From positions 248,001 through 312,000 of the forward strand of contig JBAOKB010000118.1 in assembly GCA_037044905.1 (NCBI GenBank): DNA of 64,000 nucleotides, written 5' to 3'. Origin of the DNA: Hortaea werneckii. Its lineage: Eukaryota; Ascomycota; Dothideomycetes; Mycosphaerellales; Teratosphaeriaceae. The stretch's first letter is position 1; each line of letters opens with the position of its first letter. The translations under genes were made by a program, and so were the position numbers. The notes below the pieces were generated by a model. The model was not told the DNA's origin and did not search any database. It worked only from the letters and a program-made list of their open reading frames with translations. This document shows, piece after piece, positions 1-10,747 of the stretch.

Positions 1-718
1 CTTCACTCAGAATCACCCCATTGTCGCTAATACCGAACTTCATCCCCGCATCGATCGCTTTCGCCAGATCGAGGAACATGAGGATAGTAGACGATTTCCG
101 CATGCCGGAGATGACAGGCGCGGCGTTCTGCTGCTGTGTCGTCCCGTCCCCGTTAACGTCGTCGTCGTCGACGACGGATTTGAATCCCGCTGGAAGTCCC
201 GACGCGAAGTGCACGTGGTTCCGGGTCATGGGTTTCAGGCCGCCGGAGCTCACGATTAATGGCCATGCGGCGTGCGTGGATCCGTGGACTGCGGTTGGCG
301 GCATATTGTCCTTTGTGATGGGTTTCAGGAGCCCCTCCTCGTCTACTTTGAGACTGTGGCCTTGATTTGCGCGGATGAGCCAGTCGGTCGGTTTACTTGA
401 CGAGGATGCTTCTGCCGCTGCCGCCGCTGTAGGGTCCTCCGCCGCACCGCCTTCCACGGTCGAGGCGGGGACCATGGTGAAGCGCTTCTTGTCGTTGTCC
501 GCTACCAGTTGTCTGAGCTCCTCGAAGCTGACTTTCAATGATTTGATGTTGCGGTTGTTCAGCACGTCTTGGACGTTGATGAAGCCGCCTTCGCCCATCT
601 GGAGGCCTTCCTTCTCCGCTCCATGGCGGAGCAGCCAGGCGATCTTCTTCGACACTTGAACGTCCCGGGGAAGGGGTCCTCTACCTCCGCCGCGACCGCC
701 ACCACGACCGCCGGCCAT
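1..718 (-). CDS. TPT1: tRNA 2'-phosphotransferase, partial (runs off the left edge)
   Basis: Removes the 2'-phosphate left at the splice junction by fungal tRNA ligase, passing it to NAD+; last step of tRNA splicing. Read from an ATG at 718, the frame stays open to base 1, so the C-terminus lies outside the window. An RGG-type N-terminus (residues 3-14) precedes the conserved SKKIAWLLRHG block with catalytic R31 and H32. Further on are RANQGHS (R116) and GLKPMTRNHVHFASG (R166), the other two catalytic arginines of the Tpt1/KptA family. An Ala/Ser-rich insert of about 25 residues (around 84-108) separates the two lobes. The frame is uninterrupted and no intron is needed. The family assignment is secure because all four active-site arginine/histidine positions are present. 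Confidence 0.93.
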   Translation of the reverse strand, partial: MAGGRGGGRGGGRGPLPRDVQVSKKIAWLLRHGAEKEGLQMGEGGFINVQDVLNNRNIKSLKVSFEELRQLVADNDKKRFTMVPASTVEGGAAEDPTAAAAAEASSSSKPTDWLIRANQGHSLKVDEEGLLKPITKDNMPPTAVHGSTHAAWPLIVSSGGLKPMTRNHVHFASGLPAGFKSVVDDDDVNGDGTTQQQNAAPVISGMRKSSTILMFLDLAKAIDAGMKFGISDNGVILSE

Positions 719-3040
719 GATGAGTATGGAGCTGGTGGACAAAACTTTTGAGGATGAAAGCAGGCTTATGATTCTCCTGCTTGCTGTCGCGTGCCTACTT
801 TACCCTGATTGTGACCTTCGGGTAGTTAAATGCCTGATACGTGTTTCGCTTGTTTCCTACTTGGACGTGGTAAATACTTTGTACTACTTGAGGTGAGAAA
901 TTTCGGCTTCCCTCCTAGAAGGGAAGCAGCGCTTGAACGCCAAGGCTACGACAAATGTACTCATTCCAGTCACATCTCTCTTTGCCAGTAAAATTTAGAC
1001 ACATAACACCTGTCACGAACAGGAGAGCAGTGAAAGGACAAAAACAGAATGAGATTGATCATTTGAGATGGTCTACCGCATAAATTAATTTGGTGAGCGG
1101 TTGGCGAGATAAAAGGAGCGTACCTGTCAAGCAGAGGCAAAAGAAGGACCCATCACGTTCGCAGCTTCTGAGCCGTCCGGACCGGATTCCGTCATGTGGC
1201 GTCTCTGTCGGTGCCGAAGACCACCCCTGTCTTTCCCTGCGGGCCCGGAGAAGGAGATGCAAGGGTGGAAGACTAATAAGGTAGAACACTCCATGCACGG
1301 CGCAACATGGATGTAACATGTATTTATACAGGGTGTCTGATAGTGCAACATCTGAAGATGTTTTTCCGTCTGGTGTTCACGCCCGAACCAACAAGTAATG
1401 ATGGTTTCAAGATTTGCCATGAAAGTGCGAAGCCTTCGAAGCGTAGGAGGTGGGATCCGCGATTTAAAGTTTGGAAATCAAGATAACTAACAGATCATAG
1501 CGCAGCCTTTGAACCTCTGAGACACATGGCAGATTTGGCGTGGAAGATCGATGCGGCGGTGCCTACCGCTCGCGTTCGACCCGAGGCTAGCAGTGGCCCC
1601 ACAGCCCCGGTGCTCCCCTTGCGGTCGAATCGTCCTGGAAGCTTGAGGGTCTCAGAAAAGAGAAACGAATGTGGAAAGGCCTTCGCGGCGCGCAGTCCCG
1701 GCGGCGGCGGCGGCAGACTTCCGCTAGAGGTCGTGGCCAAGCATTCGCGAATGCACGCCATGACGATCACCCACAGTACTAGCACGCTTGGCTTCTCGCA
1801 TGCTTACGACGAAGTCTGTTTGAAAGCAGCCGCCATGTCGCCCATCCCCTCCCCGCGTAGCCCGAAGCGGAGGTTAAACCTGCGAAGGGAAGCTGGCCGC
1901 CAGACCCAATGTAAAGCGTAAATGCAGCAGGTGGGAATTACATTTCGCTTACTAGGATAGTAGAGATGCCGATGCTCACTTGGATTGCATGAGCGACTGC
2001 GAGAATGTCGCTTGACCGCACTGAATGTAGTTCTGTCTACGTCTTGGTCACGATGTTGCCGTCGAAACGTATATAACTCGTGTAGCTTCCCTGAGCGTCG
2101 TCTTGTGGGGTGTGTGATGAACGCATTACTTTCCGGTTGGAAGCACAGTTACGAGGCTCCGCAATCGGCTGCAAGGCGAGTTGGGCTAGTGTACACATAT
2201 TATGTACTAGTCACAGACATTCAATCCCATGCGACTTTCATCTCGTTTGTGCGATTAGATCATATACGAAGCCTTCATGCTATCACGCCTTTCCGCCTGT
2301 TGGGCGACGGCGGCAGCGTATGGCATCGTGCAGGGGAGCAATTGATCTCTAGAAGTCTACCTCTTGGGTACAGTAGTTGGCTCCATGTGTTTACAATACC
2401 TCCGTAAAGTTACATGGTAGACTTGGTGATCGCTTAATCCTGCCAGACGGATTTAGAACAGACCCAGGATCCCTTTGCCTTTTACAAGATGCATCTCCAA
2501 AGCTATTGGCTTGGCTGACATCTTTAAACTCATCATCAGCGGGGTCTTCTTTTGTGACGGCGTCTTACATTTCTTGGATCACCACAGGTCACACACTTCT
2601 TTTGCGGTGCAAACGGCGGTGCAAGCTTCGGCCCCCAAAGTAGCCTCTCCACATCCACGCGGCCGGCTATAGTCACCAAACGGTTTCGCAGACGGTTGTC
2701 AAGTATCGTCTCGGGGTTGCATCTGACTCAAAGGGCCAAGGGGTCCCTGGGATTCGTTTGGGTATTCCACTCGGATTTAACAGGCTTTTAACAAAGACCG
2801 TGGGGACCGACTACCGCTAGAGCCAATTGGAAGGCCGACAGGGCAGGTCGGTCGCCATTACGATTACCGCACTCTCTTGCAGGTTCCATTCTCGAGTCTT
2901 CGACCTGGAATCCGCTGAGGCTTCTATTATTCCACACCTGTATCAGTCTGCCACTGTCGAGCCTGTTTCGGCGATTTCAATGCTAGCATAGCGACGTGAC
3001 TACGAGACCGACACCCCGCGGCAAGCCACTTTGCCAAGTC
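719..3040. other. Intergenic, 2.3 kb
   Basis: Lies between the divergent TPT1 and Zn2Cys6 regulator starts. Short open frames here have no recognisable motif or intron structure. It presumably holds two promoters and a long 5' leader for the regulator, but no specific site can be supported. Confidence 0.5.
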
Positions 3041-6000
3041 ATGGAGCACGGCGCCTCGCCCGAGGAATACGACGATCATGCCAGCGATGCTGAAGGATCT
3101 GGCATAGAAGATCAGGATGTAAAGCAGGAGCATGATACATCTCCAAATGGTGCTGGCGACGGTGTAGGTGCGCCACATGTCAAGCCACTCTCGCATCTAC
3201 AGAAGCGACGGCGGGTGACTAGGGCTTGCGATGAATGTCGGCGCAAGAAGATCAAATGCGATGGCAAGCAGCCGTGCACCCATTGCACAGTCTACAGCTA
3301 CGGTAAGCGTTGCTCCCCATGCAATGTGGCAAATGCAGTGCTGACAGCGGAATAAGACTGCACATACGATCAACCTTCCAATCGGCGGCGAAACCCAGCA
3401 CCCCAATACGTGGAAAACCTAGAACATCGCGTCCACCGTGCCGAGACGTTGCTTCATATTCTTATACCAAACCTAGATCTCAATGACCCAGGCATTGATG
3501 CTGCAGTTGCACAAGGATGGATACCAGGCGCCCCAGGCAAAGGCCACCCAGCTGCGGCACAGCATCAACAGCCTCCAGCCCAACCGTCATTACAACAGTC
3601 GCAAAACGAGAATGCGCCCAAAGGCCTACAGGGCAAAGGCAATCAATCGGACACCAGTCTCGAATCCATGGTTCGAGCAGTAGCGCAGCTTGACATGGAC
3701 GAACAAGGTCACTGGGACTACCACGGCCACTCCTCCGGTCTGAGTTTCGTCAGGAGGATGCGTGAGCAGCTCGGCGATCTCATGGGCCCAGATACTGTCG
3801 CCACCCCTTTCATTAAGTCCCGGCCAATGTCACAGGTCCTGGATTCTCCCAGGTCTGGGCCAGACTCTCCCAGCGCCAATGGCGATATGTCGCCCGGCGC
3901 TTTAGATCTGCCGCCTCGTGCCTATGCACGGCAGGTCTGCAGTCATGCGGTAGATGACGCGTCTGCACTGCTCAAGGTTGTTCACAAGCCAAGCTTCTGG
4001 CAGTCCTTTGATCGCCTATACAACATTTCCGCCGACAACTACACAAACGAAGATAATAAGTTCTTGCCATTGTTCCACAGCGCAATGGCGCTTGGTCACC
4101 TTTATGGCAAGGATGACCAAAGCAGCCTCTATAGGCAAGGATATGAAAACGCTATACAGCAAGGCTTTGGACATTTCAAGCTTGCTAGGCAAATGATGGA
4201 CATTGCTGATTGCCGAGACTTGACGTCAATTCAAGCTGTGATGTTCATGATATTATTCATGCAATCTTCTTCAAAGCTGTCGCAGTGTTACGCTTATGTG
4301 GGCGTAGCGTTACGGTCTGCGCTGCGTATGGGCCTTCACAGACAGTACGCCGGAAATTTCAACCCCATCGAAGCAGAGATGCGGAAGAGAGTGTTCTGGA
4401 TCGTTCGCAAGATGGACATCTACGTCGGCGCAATGCTCGGTCTTCCACAAACGCTAAGCGATGACGAGATCGACCAGGACTTCCCGACAGAAATTGATGA
4501 TGAGTACATCACCATGGATGGAATGACACCAATGCCTGAGGGGCAAATTTCGCTCATGACGGCCTTCAATGCACACACTCGACTGGTGCAGCTTCTTTCG
4601 AAGATTGTTCGAAAGGTATACCCGATCAAGGTGCAGACAGGGACACCGGACAAGTCTTATTCAGTGCCCTTCTCTGTCATTAGGGATCTAGAAGGCGATC
4701 TCGAGCAGTGGAAGAGCTCTTTGCCAGCCATCCTCAGCCCTTGTCAAGCACCCGAGCGCTACACGAGAGTGCAGCAGTTACTTCGTCTAAGCTATGCGCA
4801 TGTGCAAGTCATGCTGTACAGGCCATTCTTACATTTTGTGGCCAACGAGAAGCGCTCAAAACCCGTCGATCAGCGTGCATATGCATGTGCTGCTTCCTAC
4901 GTCAATGTTTCACGCAACATTATCCACATCACCACGCAGATGAAGCAGCGAGGCCTGCTGAACGGCGCTTTCTGGTTTGTCATGTATACATCCTTCTTCG
5001 CTATTCTCTCACTGGTATATTTTGCCGCCGAGAACCCAGACAACCCAACTACACAGTCTGTCATGAAGGATGCGCTGGAAGGACGACAGACACTAGCTTC
5101 CCTGGCCAAGCGAAGCATGGCCGCTGATCGCTGCACTGCCACATTGGACGTAGTCTTTCAGCGCCTGCCACAGTGGATGAGAGAAGGTCAACAGAATCCT
5201 AACATGGTAAACAAGAAGAGGCAGCATGATGCCACCAATATGCAGCAACAACACCCAATGACCTACCCAATGAACCCGCAAGCCTCTCGCAGTCATCCGG
5301 ATGTGTCTGCCACAGGCCGGGACACACCAGTGAACGGTGGGCAAAGAAGATCAAGCACTTTCCCGAAACATGGTTCACAGATTCCACTGGCCATGTCGCC
5401 TGCGCCGTATGATTCGTCCTGGTCTGGCTCCACGCCGTCCACTTATGGACCGCAGACGCCCACGTCAAACGTTTTCGACCCGAATGCCATGAGAAGCTGG
5501 ACAGAACCAACGTCAGCGGCCGCGATGAGCGGCGGCCCTCAGAACTTTGCCATGTCTCAAGGCTTTTCAAATCCAGCTCTGCCTGATCTTTCTGCGATGA
5601 TCTTCCCCACCGCTGACGAGCCATTCGGCTATCCGAGCCAGCCTCTGACGACTTTCGAAAACAACCGACAATCTGCTGGGAAAGGCAACCCTTACATGAA
5701 CGCGCAGCATGCCTTCGGAACCATGGACAGCCCTGATCCTATGATGCAACAACACCAGTCTTTCGGCCGCGACGACAACATCGAAGCGCAATTCATGGCC
5801 CTGCCGCCTTTCATCCAGCAACAACGACAGCAGTCACAATCCATGCCTCAGCAGCAACCTGGCGGCTTCTCAGCACCCGCCCCGGACCCGATGAAGTTTC
5901 CTAACGGCGGAGGGCAAAGCATGAACACTTCACCTGTGATGCATATGCCCAACGGATCTTGGCAGCCCCAGCAACAGCAGCAGCAACAGCAGATGCCGAG

Positions 6001-6097
6001 TAGCGATCTCTCCAATATCAATATCCAGGACGTCTTCGGTGGCGCTGAGTGGAATTCGATGTTGGGTGGTATGCATCCGGGTTTCTCAGGACAATAG
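3041..6097 (+). CDS. Zn2Cys6 transcription factor with Fungal_trans domain
   Basis: Two exons, 3041-3302 and 3357-6097, joined by a 54-base intron (GTAAGC...ATAAG) that falls inside the zinc cluster; splicing restores the sixth cysteine (VYSYDCTYDQPS). Product 1,000 residues. The binuclear cluster has cysteines 63, 66, 73, 79, 82 and 89 (CX2CX6CX5CX2CX6C), preceded by a basic KRRRVTRA stretch and followed by a linker and short coiled coil (QYVENLEHRVHRAETLL). The middle third (about 300-700) reads as the fungal-specific regulator domain. The C-terminal third is Pro/Gln/Met-rich with a polyglutamine run, typical of an activation region. An upstream in-frame GTG at 2996 is not a plausible start. 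I cannot name the subfamily or its targets. Confidence 0.88.
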
Positions 6098-6894
6098 CGG
6101 ATGAGTTCTCGCTCGGTGGCTCTATAGCACAGAGGATAGAGGCTGCTGTTCTGTCTATTTTTGCCTCGAAAGGTCGGTGTTGGCAATGCAATGTATGAAA
6201 GCTCTGGAAGAATAAGAGATGGGCTGTCCCATTGCACTCTCGCGTGTCATGTACGAATACCGCGCGCGTGAGGCTAGAAGCTGGGCGGCAGCATCAGCAT
6301 GTGAACGGAAGGGAAGGGTCGAAATTGTACGATTATATGAGATACCCACGGGCTTTTGCGATTTGAGAAATTCAGGGGGGCGTTATCTGTCGTGATTTGG
6401 GCCGGGAGGAGGGAAGGCTTTTAATACACATGGCATACTGGGGCTCCTCCCCAAGCCGGCATTGGTCGGTTGCAGGTAGATTGCTTTTCTCAATGCATGA
6501 TATCTTGTTATACGGTTGCATGTCAACATTCTCTTCTGTGTTCGTCTCCTCGCTCCCGAGCCTCAATCCTGTTCATGGACTGCGCTGGTCGTTAGGGTGC
6601 TCTCCGCTCTCGTGTGTACGAGGATTCTAGATCAGCACAGGAAACACGTTGACACGCATTCACTCCGTGGTGAACAGACGGACACATTCCGATCAAGATC
6701 GATGTACTACAGGAATTCTGAACCCAAGCTCGTTGCAGAGCAAAAAGATCAAAGTGTGTCTGCTTTGCCCTTCGACACATTTCTTTAGCCAGCTTCACGA
6801 GTTCCCCTTCGATACCGAAGCCATTCCGACGAAGCCAGCAATAGGGAAGATCAACGTTTCACATTTATTCATTTCGATTCAGCTTAAAAGTTCA
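6098..6894. other. Intergenic between convergent genes
   Basis: 3' flanks of the regulator (+) and SEC39 (-). No coding signal, RNA gene or repeat was recognised. Confidence 0.5.
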
Positions 6895-9800
6895 CTACTG
6901 ATGCTGCTGCTGCTGTTGCTCATGCTGTTGTCTGTCAACAGGCGTAGCGCCCAGGACCCAGCCCAAACCACTAGCCAACGCACCCGTTGCGGCATTCGCA
7001 ACCATATCCCTCCTGCGGACTCTCTGCTGCAAGCTCTCTGCATCTTCACCTGAAAGCTCAAGTCCACCTTCCATACCGTCATCCTGGCCGCGGGGATTCC
7101 GCGCCGCTTGCGGGGTCTGACCGCCGGCTGTCCCGCCACTGCTGTTGCCCTGGAGCGGGAATGCGTTCTTGGAGAAAGCTCTCGCGGCGCTGCGCGTCAG
7201 GTCGAACATGGACATGGGCACCTCATCCGTTTCGCGTTTCCCGCCGCCGAAGCGACCCATCTCGCGGCGTTTCTGGTTCAAGATCATTTCCGGTTGCTCG
7301 CCGCCGACGGTGAAGTTGCCGGGTAAGGCGCTGGAGGAGAAGTGGCGTTGGTCGGCTCGGTCGTCGAATTCTTCTTCTGCTTGTTGCTGGGAGAGTTGGA
7401 GGGAGGTCGTTTCCTCTTCGCAGCGTCGCCATGCTGCGAGGATTTCGGTCAGCGCTGTTGTGGGTGCGAGGAGCAGCGCGAGAGATAGGAGCTCGGTTCT
7501 CTGTTCTAGTCTTCGGAGTGTAGGTGGTGAGGCGTTGCTGCCTCCCCTGTAGCGACCGGCGAGGAATGCTGCTCGCCATGAGATGTCGTCTTCGTGCTCG
7601 TGCCGTTGGGATCGTGTGCTCGCTTGGGAGGAGCCGCGGGCATGCTGCTTGACGTACTTGTCATCCTTCGGTGCGGTGATGTCTGTGCCAGAGGGAGTGA
7701 GGCGGTTGACGATGTATGAGTACGCCGTCTCAAAATCGTCCTCGCGCAAAGCAGCTTCAATAGCCATGAAGGTAACTCGTCGCTCGGCATCCTTTCTGCG
7801 CTTGCCCTCGTCAGGTGGCGATTCCGATTCCTGAGTCTCCGCTGTTACTGCATTTTCCTGTGGGAGTCCAGCTTGCACAAGATTGACTGCAATATCGATC
7901 AAATCGTCCAGCTTGGTGTAGCTCCTCGCATTCTGCTCCAATACCTTGTCGATCAGTGATACCGGGTCGGAGCTGACCCGGATTGATACAGGCTGGAATG
8001 GAACTCCGTGCTGAAGGGTGAGCGAGTAGAATGATAAAGCGTGTGTCGCCGCTATGAGACAGCTGGCTTGTCGCAAGCGTGCACTGCCCTTGAAATGAGG
8101 ACGGAAGGCTGCAATACTACTTTGTGTCAGTATTCACGTATGTCAAAGCATTCCAGCCCACGAACAGAAGCTTATTGGGTAACATACATGTCACTAGCCT
8201 TCTTCATTCCACCTCTCATTCTGTTGCCGTTACTGGCAGCATCATAGCTCTCCATAGCTTTAGCCAGCACAATTTGTTCGACCTTATCAAGCGGCAATCT
8301 GTTGGCACCGCTTGCGGTAATGTAAGATTTAATGGCCAGATCGTAACCTAAGCGTTCATGGTTCGTCAGTCACATCTTTCTCCAGAGCACGTGGAAGATC
8401 CTCTTGGTGTGTAGTAAACGGGAAGGAAGGAAGGGCTTCACCCGTGACCTGCTCAGGCATAGTAGAACTGTTTTGGGTTGGATCCACGTCTTCCACTACA
8501 ATTAAGGGGAAGGGTTGTAAGCGAGATGATACAGGTGTCAGGTGGACGAAGCGAATTGCCCAAGAATGTTGTGGTGAAAGCACAAGTCAAGACAGAAAAA
8601 AAGCGCCACTTACAAGAAGTCTCGACGAATACTTTGAGCATCTCCTCCTCAAAATCCTCCTTGTCGATTTTGCCAAGGACACCAGCACCGGTTTTGGCAT
8701 TGGGGTCATCGTTATCGATGCCCCAATTCCACAGCCACATTAGCTTCGCACGATCAGAAGTCCACTGGGCATCATCTTTCCTGGCACCTGACTTGGACAG
8801 ACCTCTCAGAATCCTCGTCAGCACAGCAAGCTGCTCTTCTGCATTTGCGTAAAAATGCAATTTGGCGACCGACACAAGACTTATTGGGTGGCCCAAGCCC
8901 GAAAATTGATAAGCCGTGTACACCATCATCTGCAGCAGCATGTACGTCTCGAATCGCGGTGTCGTGAGAGGATGCTCTGGCTTTAAAAGCGTACTCGGCG
9001 CTAGATCAGCGACTGTCTGGGACTCATCGAGTTTGGCAGCATGTCGCTCGATCCTCGGTAGGCTCTCAACGCTAGTGGCCAGATCAGGAGGCGGGATGAA
9101 ATCCATTAGTTCCGCCAGTCGGGCCAGAACACCATGTGCGCTTTTCACAGTCTCTTGCGTATCGGATTGAGCAGCGTAGCAGCTCGCGAACGCTGCCTGG
9201 GCGTATTGGAGCTCAAGCTTGCGCTGTAAGTCCTCTTCGAGATATTTGCCCTGGCCTTGATCGAACCCTCCAAAGTCTACGTCGCCAGGCCCATCCCATT
9301 CCTCGATACACGATGTCACTAGCGGGAAGTTCGATGCCGCATGAAGCACCATCCAGCGATACACATATTCCCAGTCGTGGCCAGTCTTGTCCTCCTGCGT
9401 CACGCCTGACAGCGAGATTTTCTTGTCCTACGAGATAAGTCCGCTTCATCGTCGTTCTGACGACCGTCCTGCTCCGCCGCATCGTGACCTTGGCGATCCT
9501 GGTCAAGTTTGCGCCGCTTTCGTTCAGTATGACCGTAGATCCATGGTCCCACCAGACCCTTCACATCCCTTGCAATCGTGGGCTTGTTCTTAGACAGTTC
9601 ACTCGGAGTTACCTCCTCCTGGTGCAATGGCATCTGCGCTCTGCGCCTCAGCTCTCCGAAGAAGGAAGTCCATGCCCTCCTTCCCCTCTAACTTCTCGAA
9701 TTCCCTTAACCCGATGGCTTGCGCTGTCTCTTCGCCGGGGTAGTACTCAAACTGCAATCTCAGCACTGGCAGTACCACCGAAATGTACCAGGTGCGGAGG

Positions 9801-10261
9801 AACTCATTGCGATCCAGGAAAGGCTCCACAAGCTGCGGTACCAAATTGACAAGTCCAGTCTGCTCGTCGATCCTGTAGCTGCGGTGACACAGGAACCGGG
9901 TGAGCAGGTCATCCGGAGCATGCGGCGGAAACGCTGGAGGCTTGATATCCGGAAGATGCAGCTTCTTGACCCTCTTCTGTGCCTGCTCGGGCGTCAGATC
10001 CTTGACAGGGCTGATGTCCACCTCGACCTCTTCTCTCTCGTAGTCCAGGTATAGCCGGCTTGCTACTTCTTCGGCATATTTGGTGTATTCTTTCGGTTCG
10101 AGGCTTTCGGGCAGGTAGGCCAGTAAGATTCGCAAGACCAGCTCGGGGTCGAGGACATCAAGTCGATTCGGCGTGAAAGAGTGGAGGGCTTTAATGTTGG
10201 AGGAGGCGGCGTAGTGGACGGTGAGGAGGATGCATTGCGCCTGTGAGAGCTCTTTGACCAT
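6895..10261 (-). CDS. SEC39: Sec39, Dsl1 tethering complex subunit
   Basis: Sec39 forms the Dsl1/NRZ-type tether that captures Golgi-derived COPI vesicles at the ER. The N-terminus (from 10261) has the Sec39 opening, SQAQCILLTVHYAASS and LDPELVLRILLAYLPES. The middle carries GLVGPWIYG, then GHDWEYVYRWMVL. The C-terminal exon runs from DIIAAFRPHFKGSARLRQ to a Gln/His-rich tail. Supported introns: 8496-8613, 8353-8441 and 8117-8187. The frame also changes near 9605-9635 and 9410-9440 without a normal-sized intron that fits both sides. The first could be a 34-base intron (GTGAAC...GCAAG), which is very short; the second looks like one missing base. Length is about 1,020 residues, near the family norm. 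Family call secure; exact exon borders near the two breaks are not. Confidence 0.88.
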
Positions 10262-10747
10262 TATGAGCTCTCGCGATCGTTATCGCATCGATTCGTCTGC
10301 TGCAGAACCGCGAACGCCTGATGCGATCAAGAGAGCAGTGTTACTTGAGCTCGCGAAGTCGCGGACGAACCAGTTGATGTGTTCAATGGTGCCCGGCTGC
10401 TGCGGGGTCACTAATTGATTAGCGCGCCATCAAACGCCGATTCTAAACCACGGGTAGTGCCCATCAATTTGGGTCAAGCCCCCACGGATGCTGGTCCAAC
10501 GGGACCTTACGTCCATCGATATTCGAGAAAGGCAGGAGCTGAATACTTCAACCTTGACGCCATTTGAAGGAGATATCTGAAGAAATTGAAGACCTACAAG
10601 ATGCTCGTACACAACAAGGAGCTGCGAGTGGGCTTTCCTGGGTTATTATATTACATTTACTATAATACATGTTCCCGGTCCTGCTAGGCATCTCCCACCA
10701 CCTTTCGGGAGTGAGCGGTCAACTATAGGCTACAGGGGACGAGGAGA
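10262..10747. other. Intergenic, SEC39 upstream / SLS1 3' flank
   Basis: SEC39 and SLS1 are in tandem on the minus strand. The gap should hold the SEC39 promoter and SLS1 terminator. No specific motif called. Confidence 0.45.

Noticed and set aside
1985..2407. 140-codon open frame upstream of the Zn2Cys6 regulator
   Set aside because: No motif and overlapped by another frame; likely regulatory or leader DNA.
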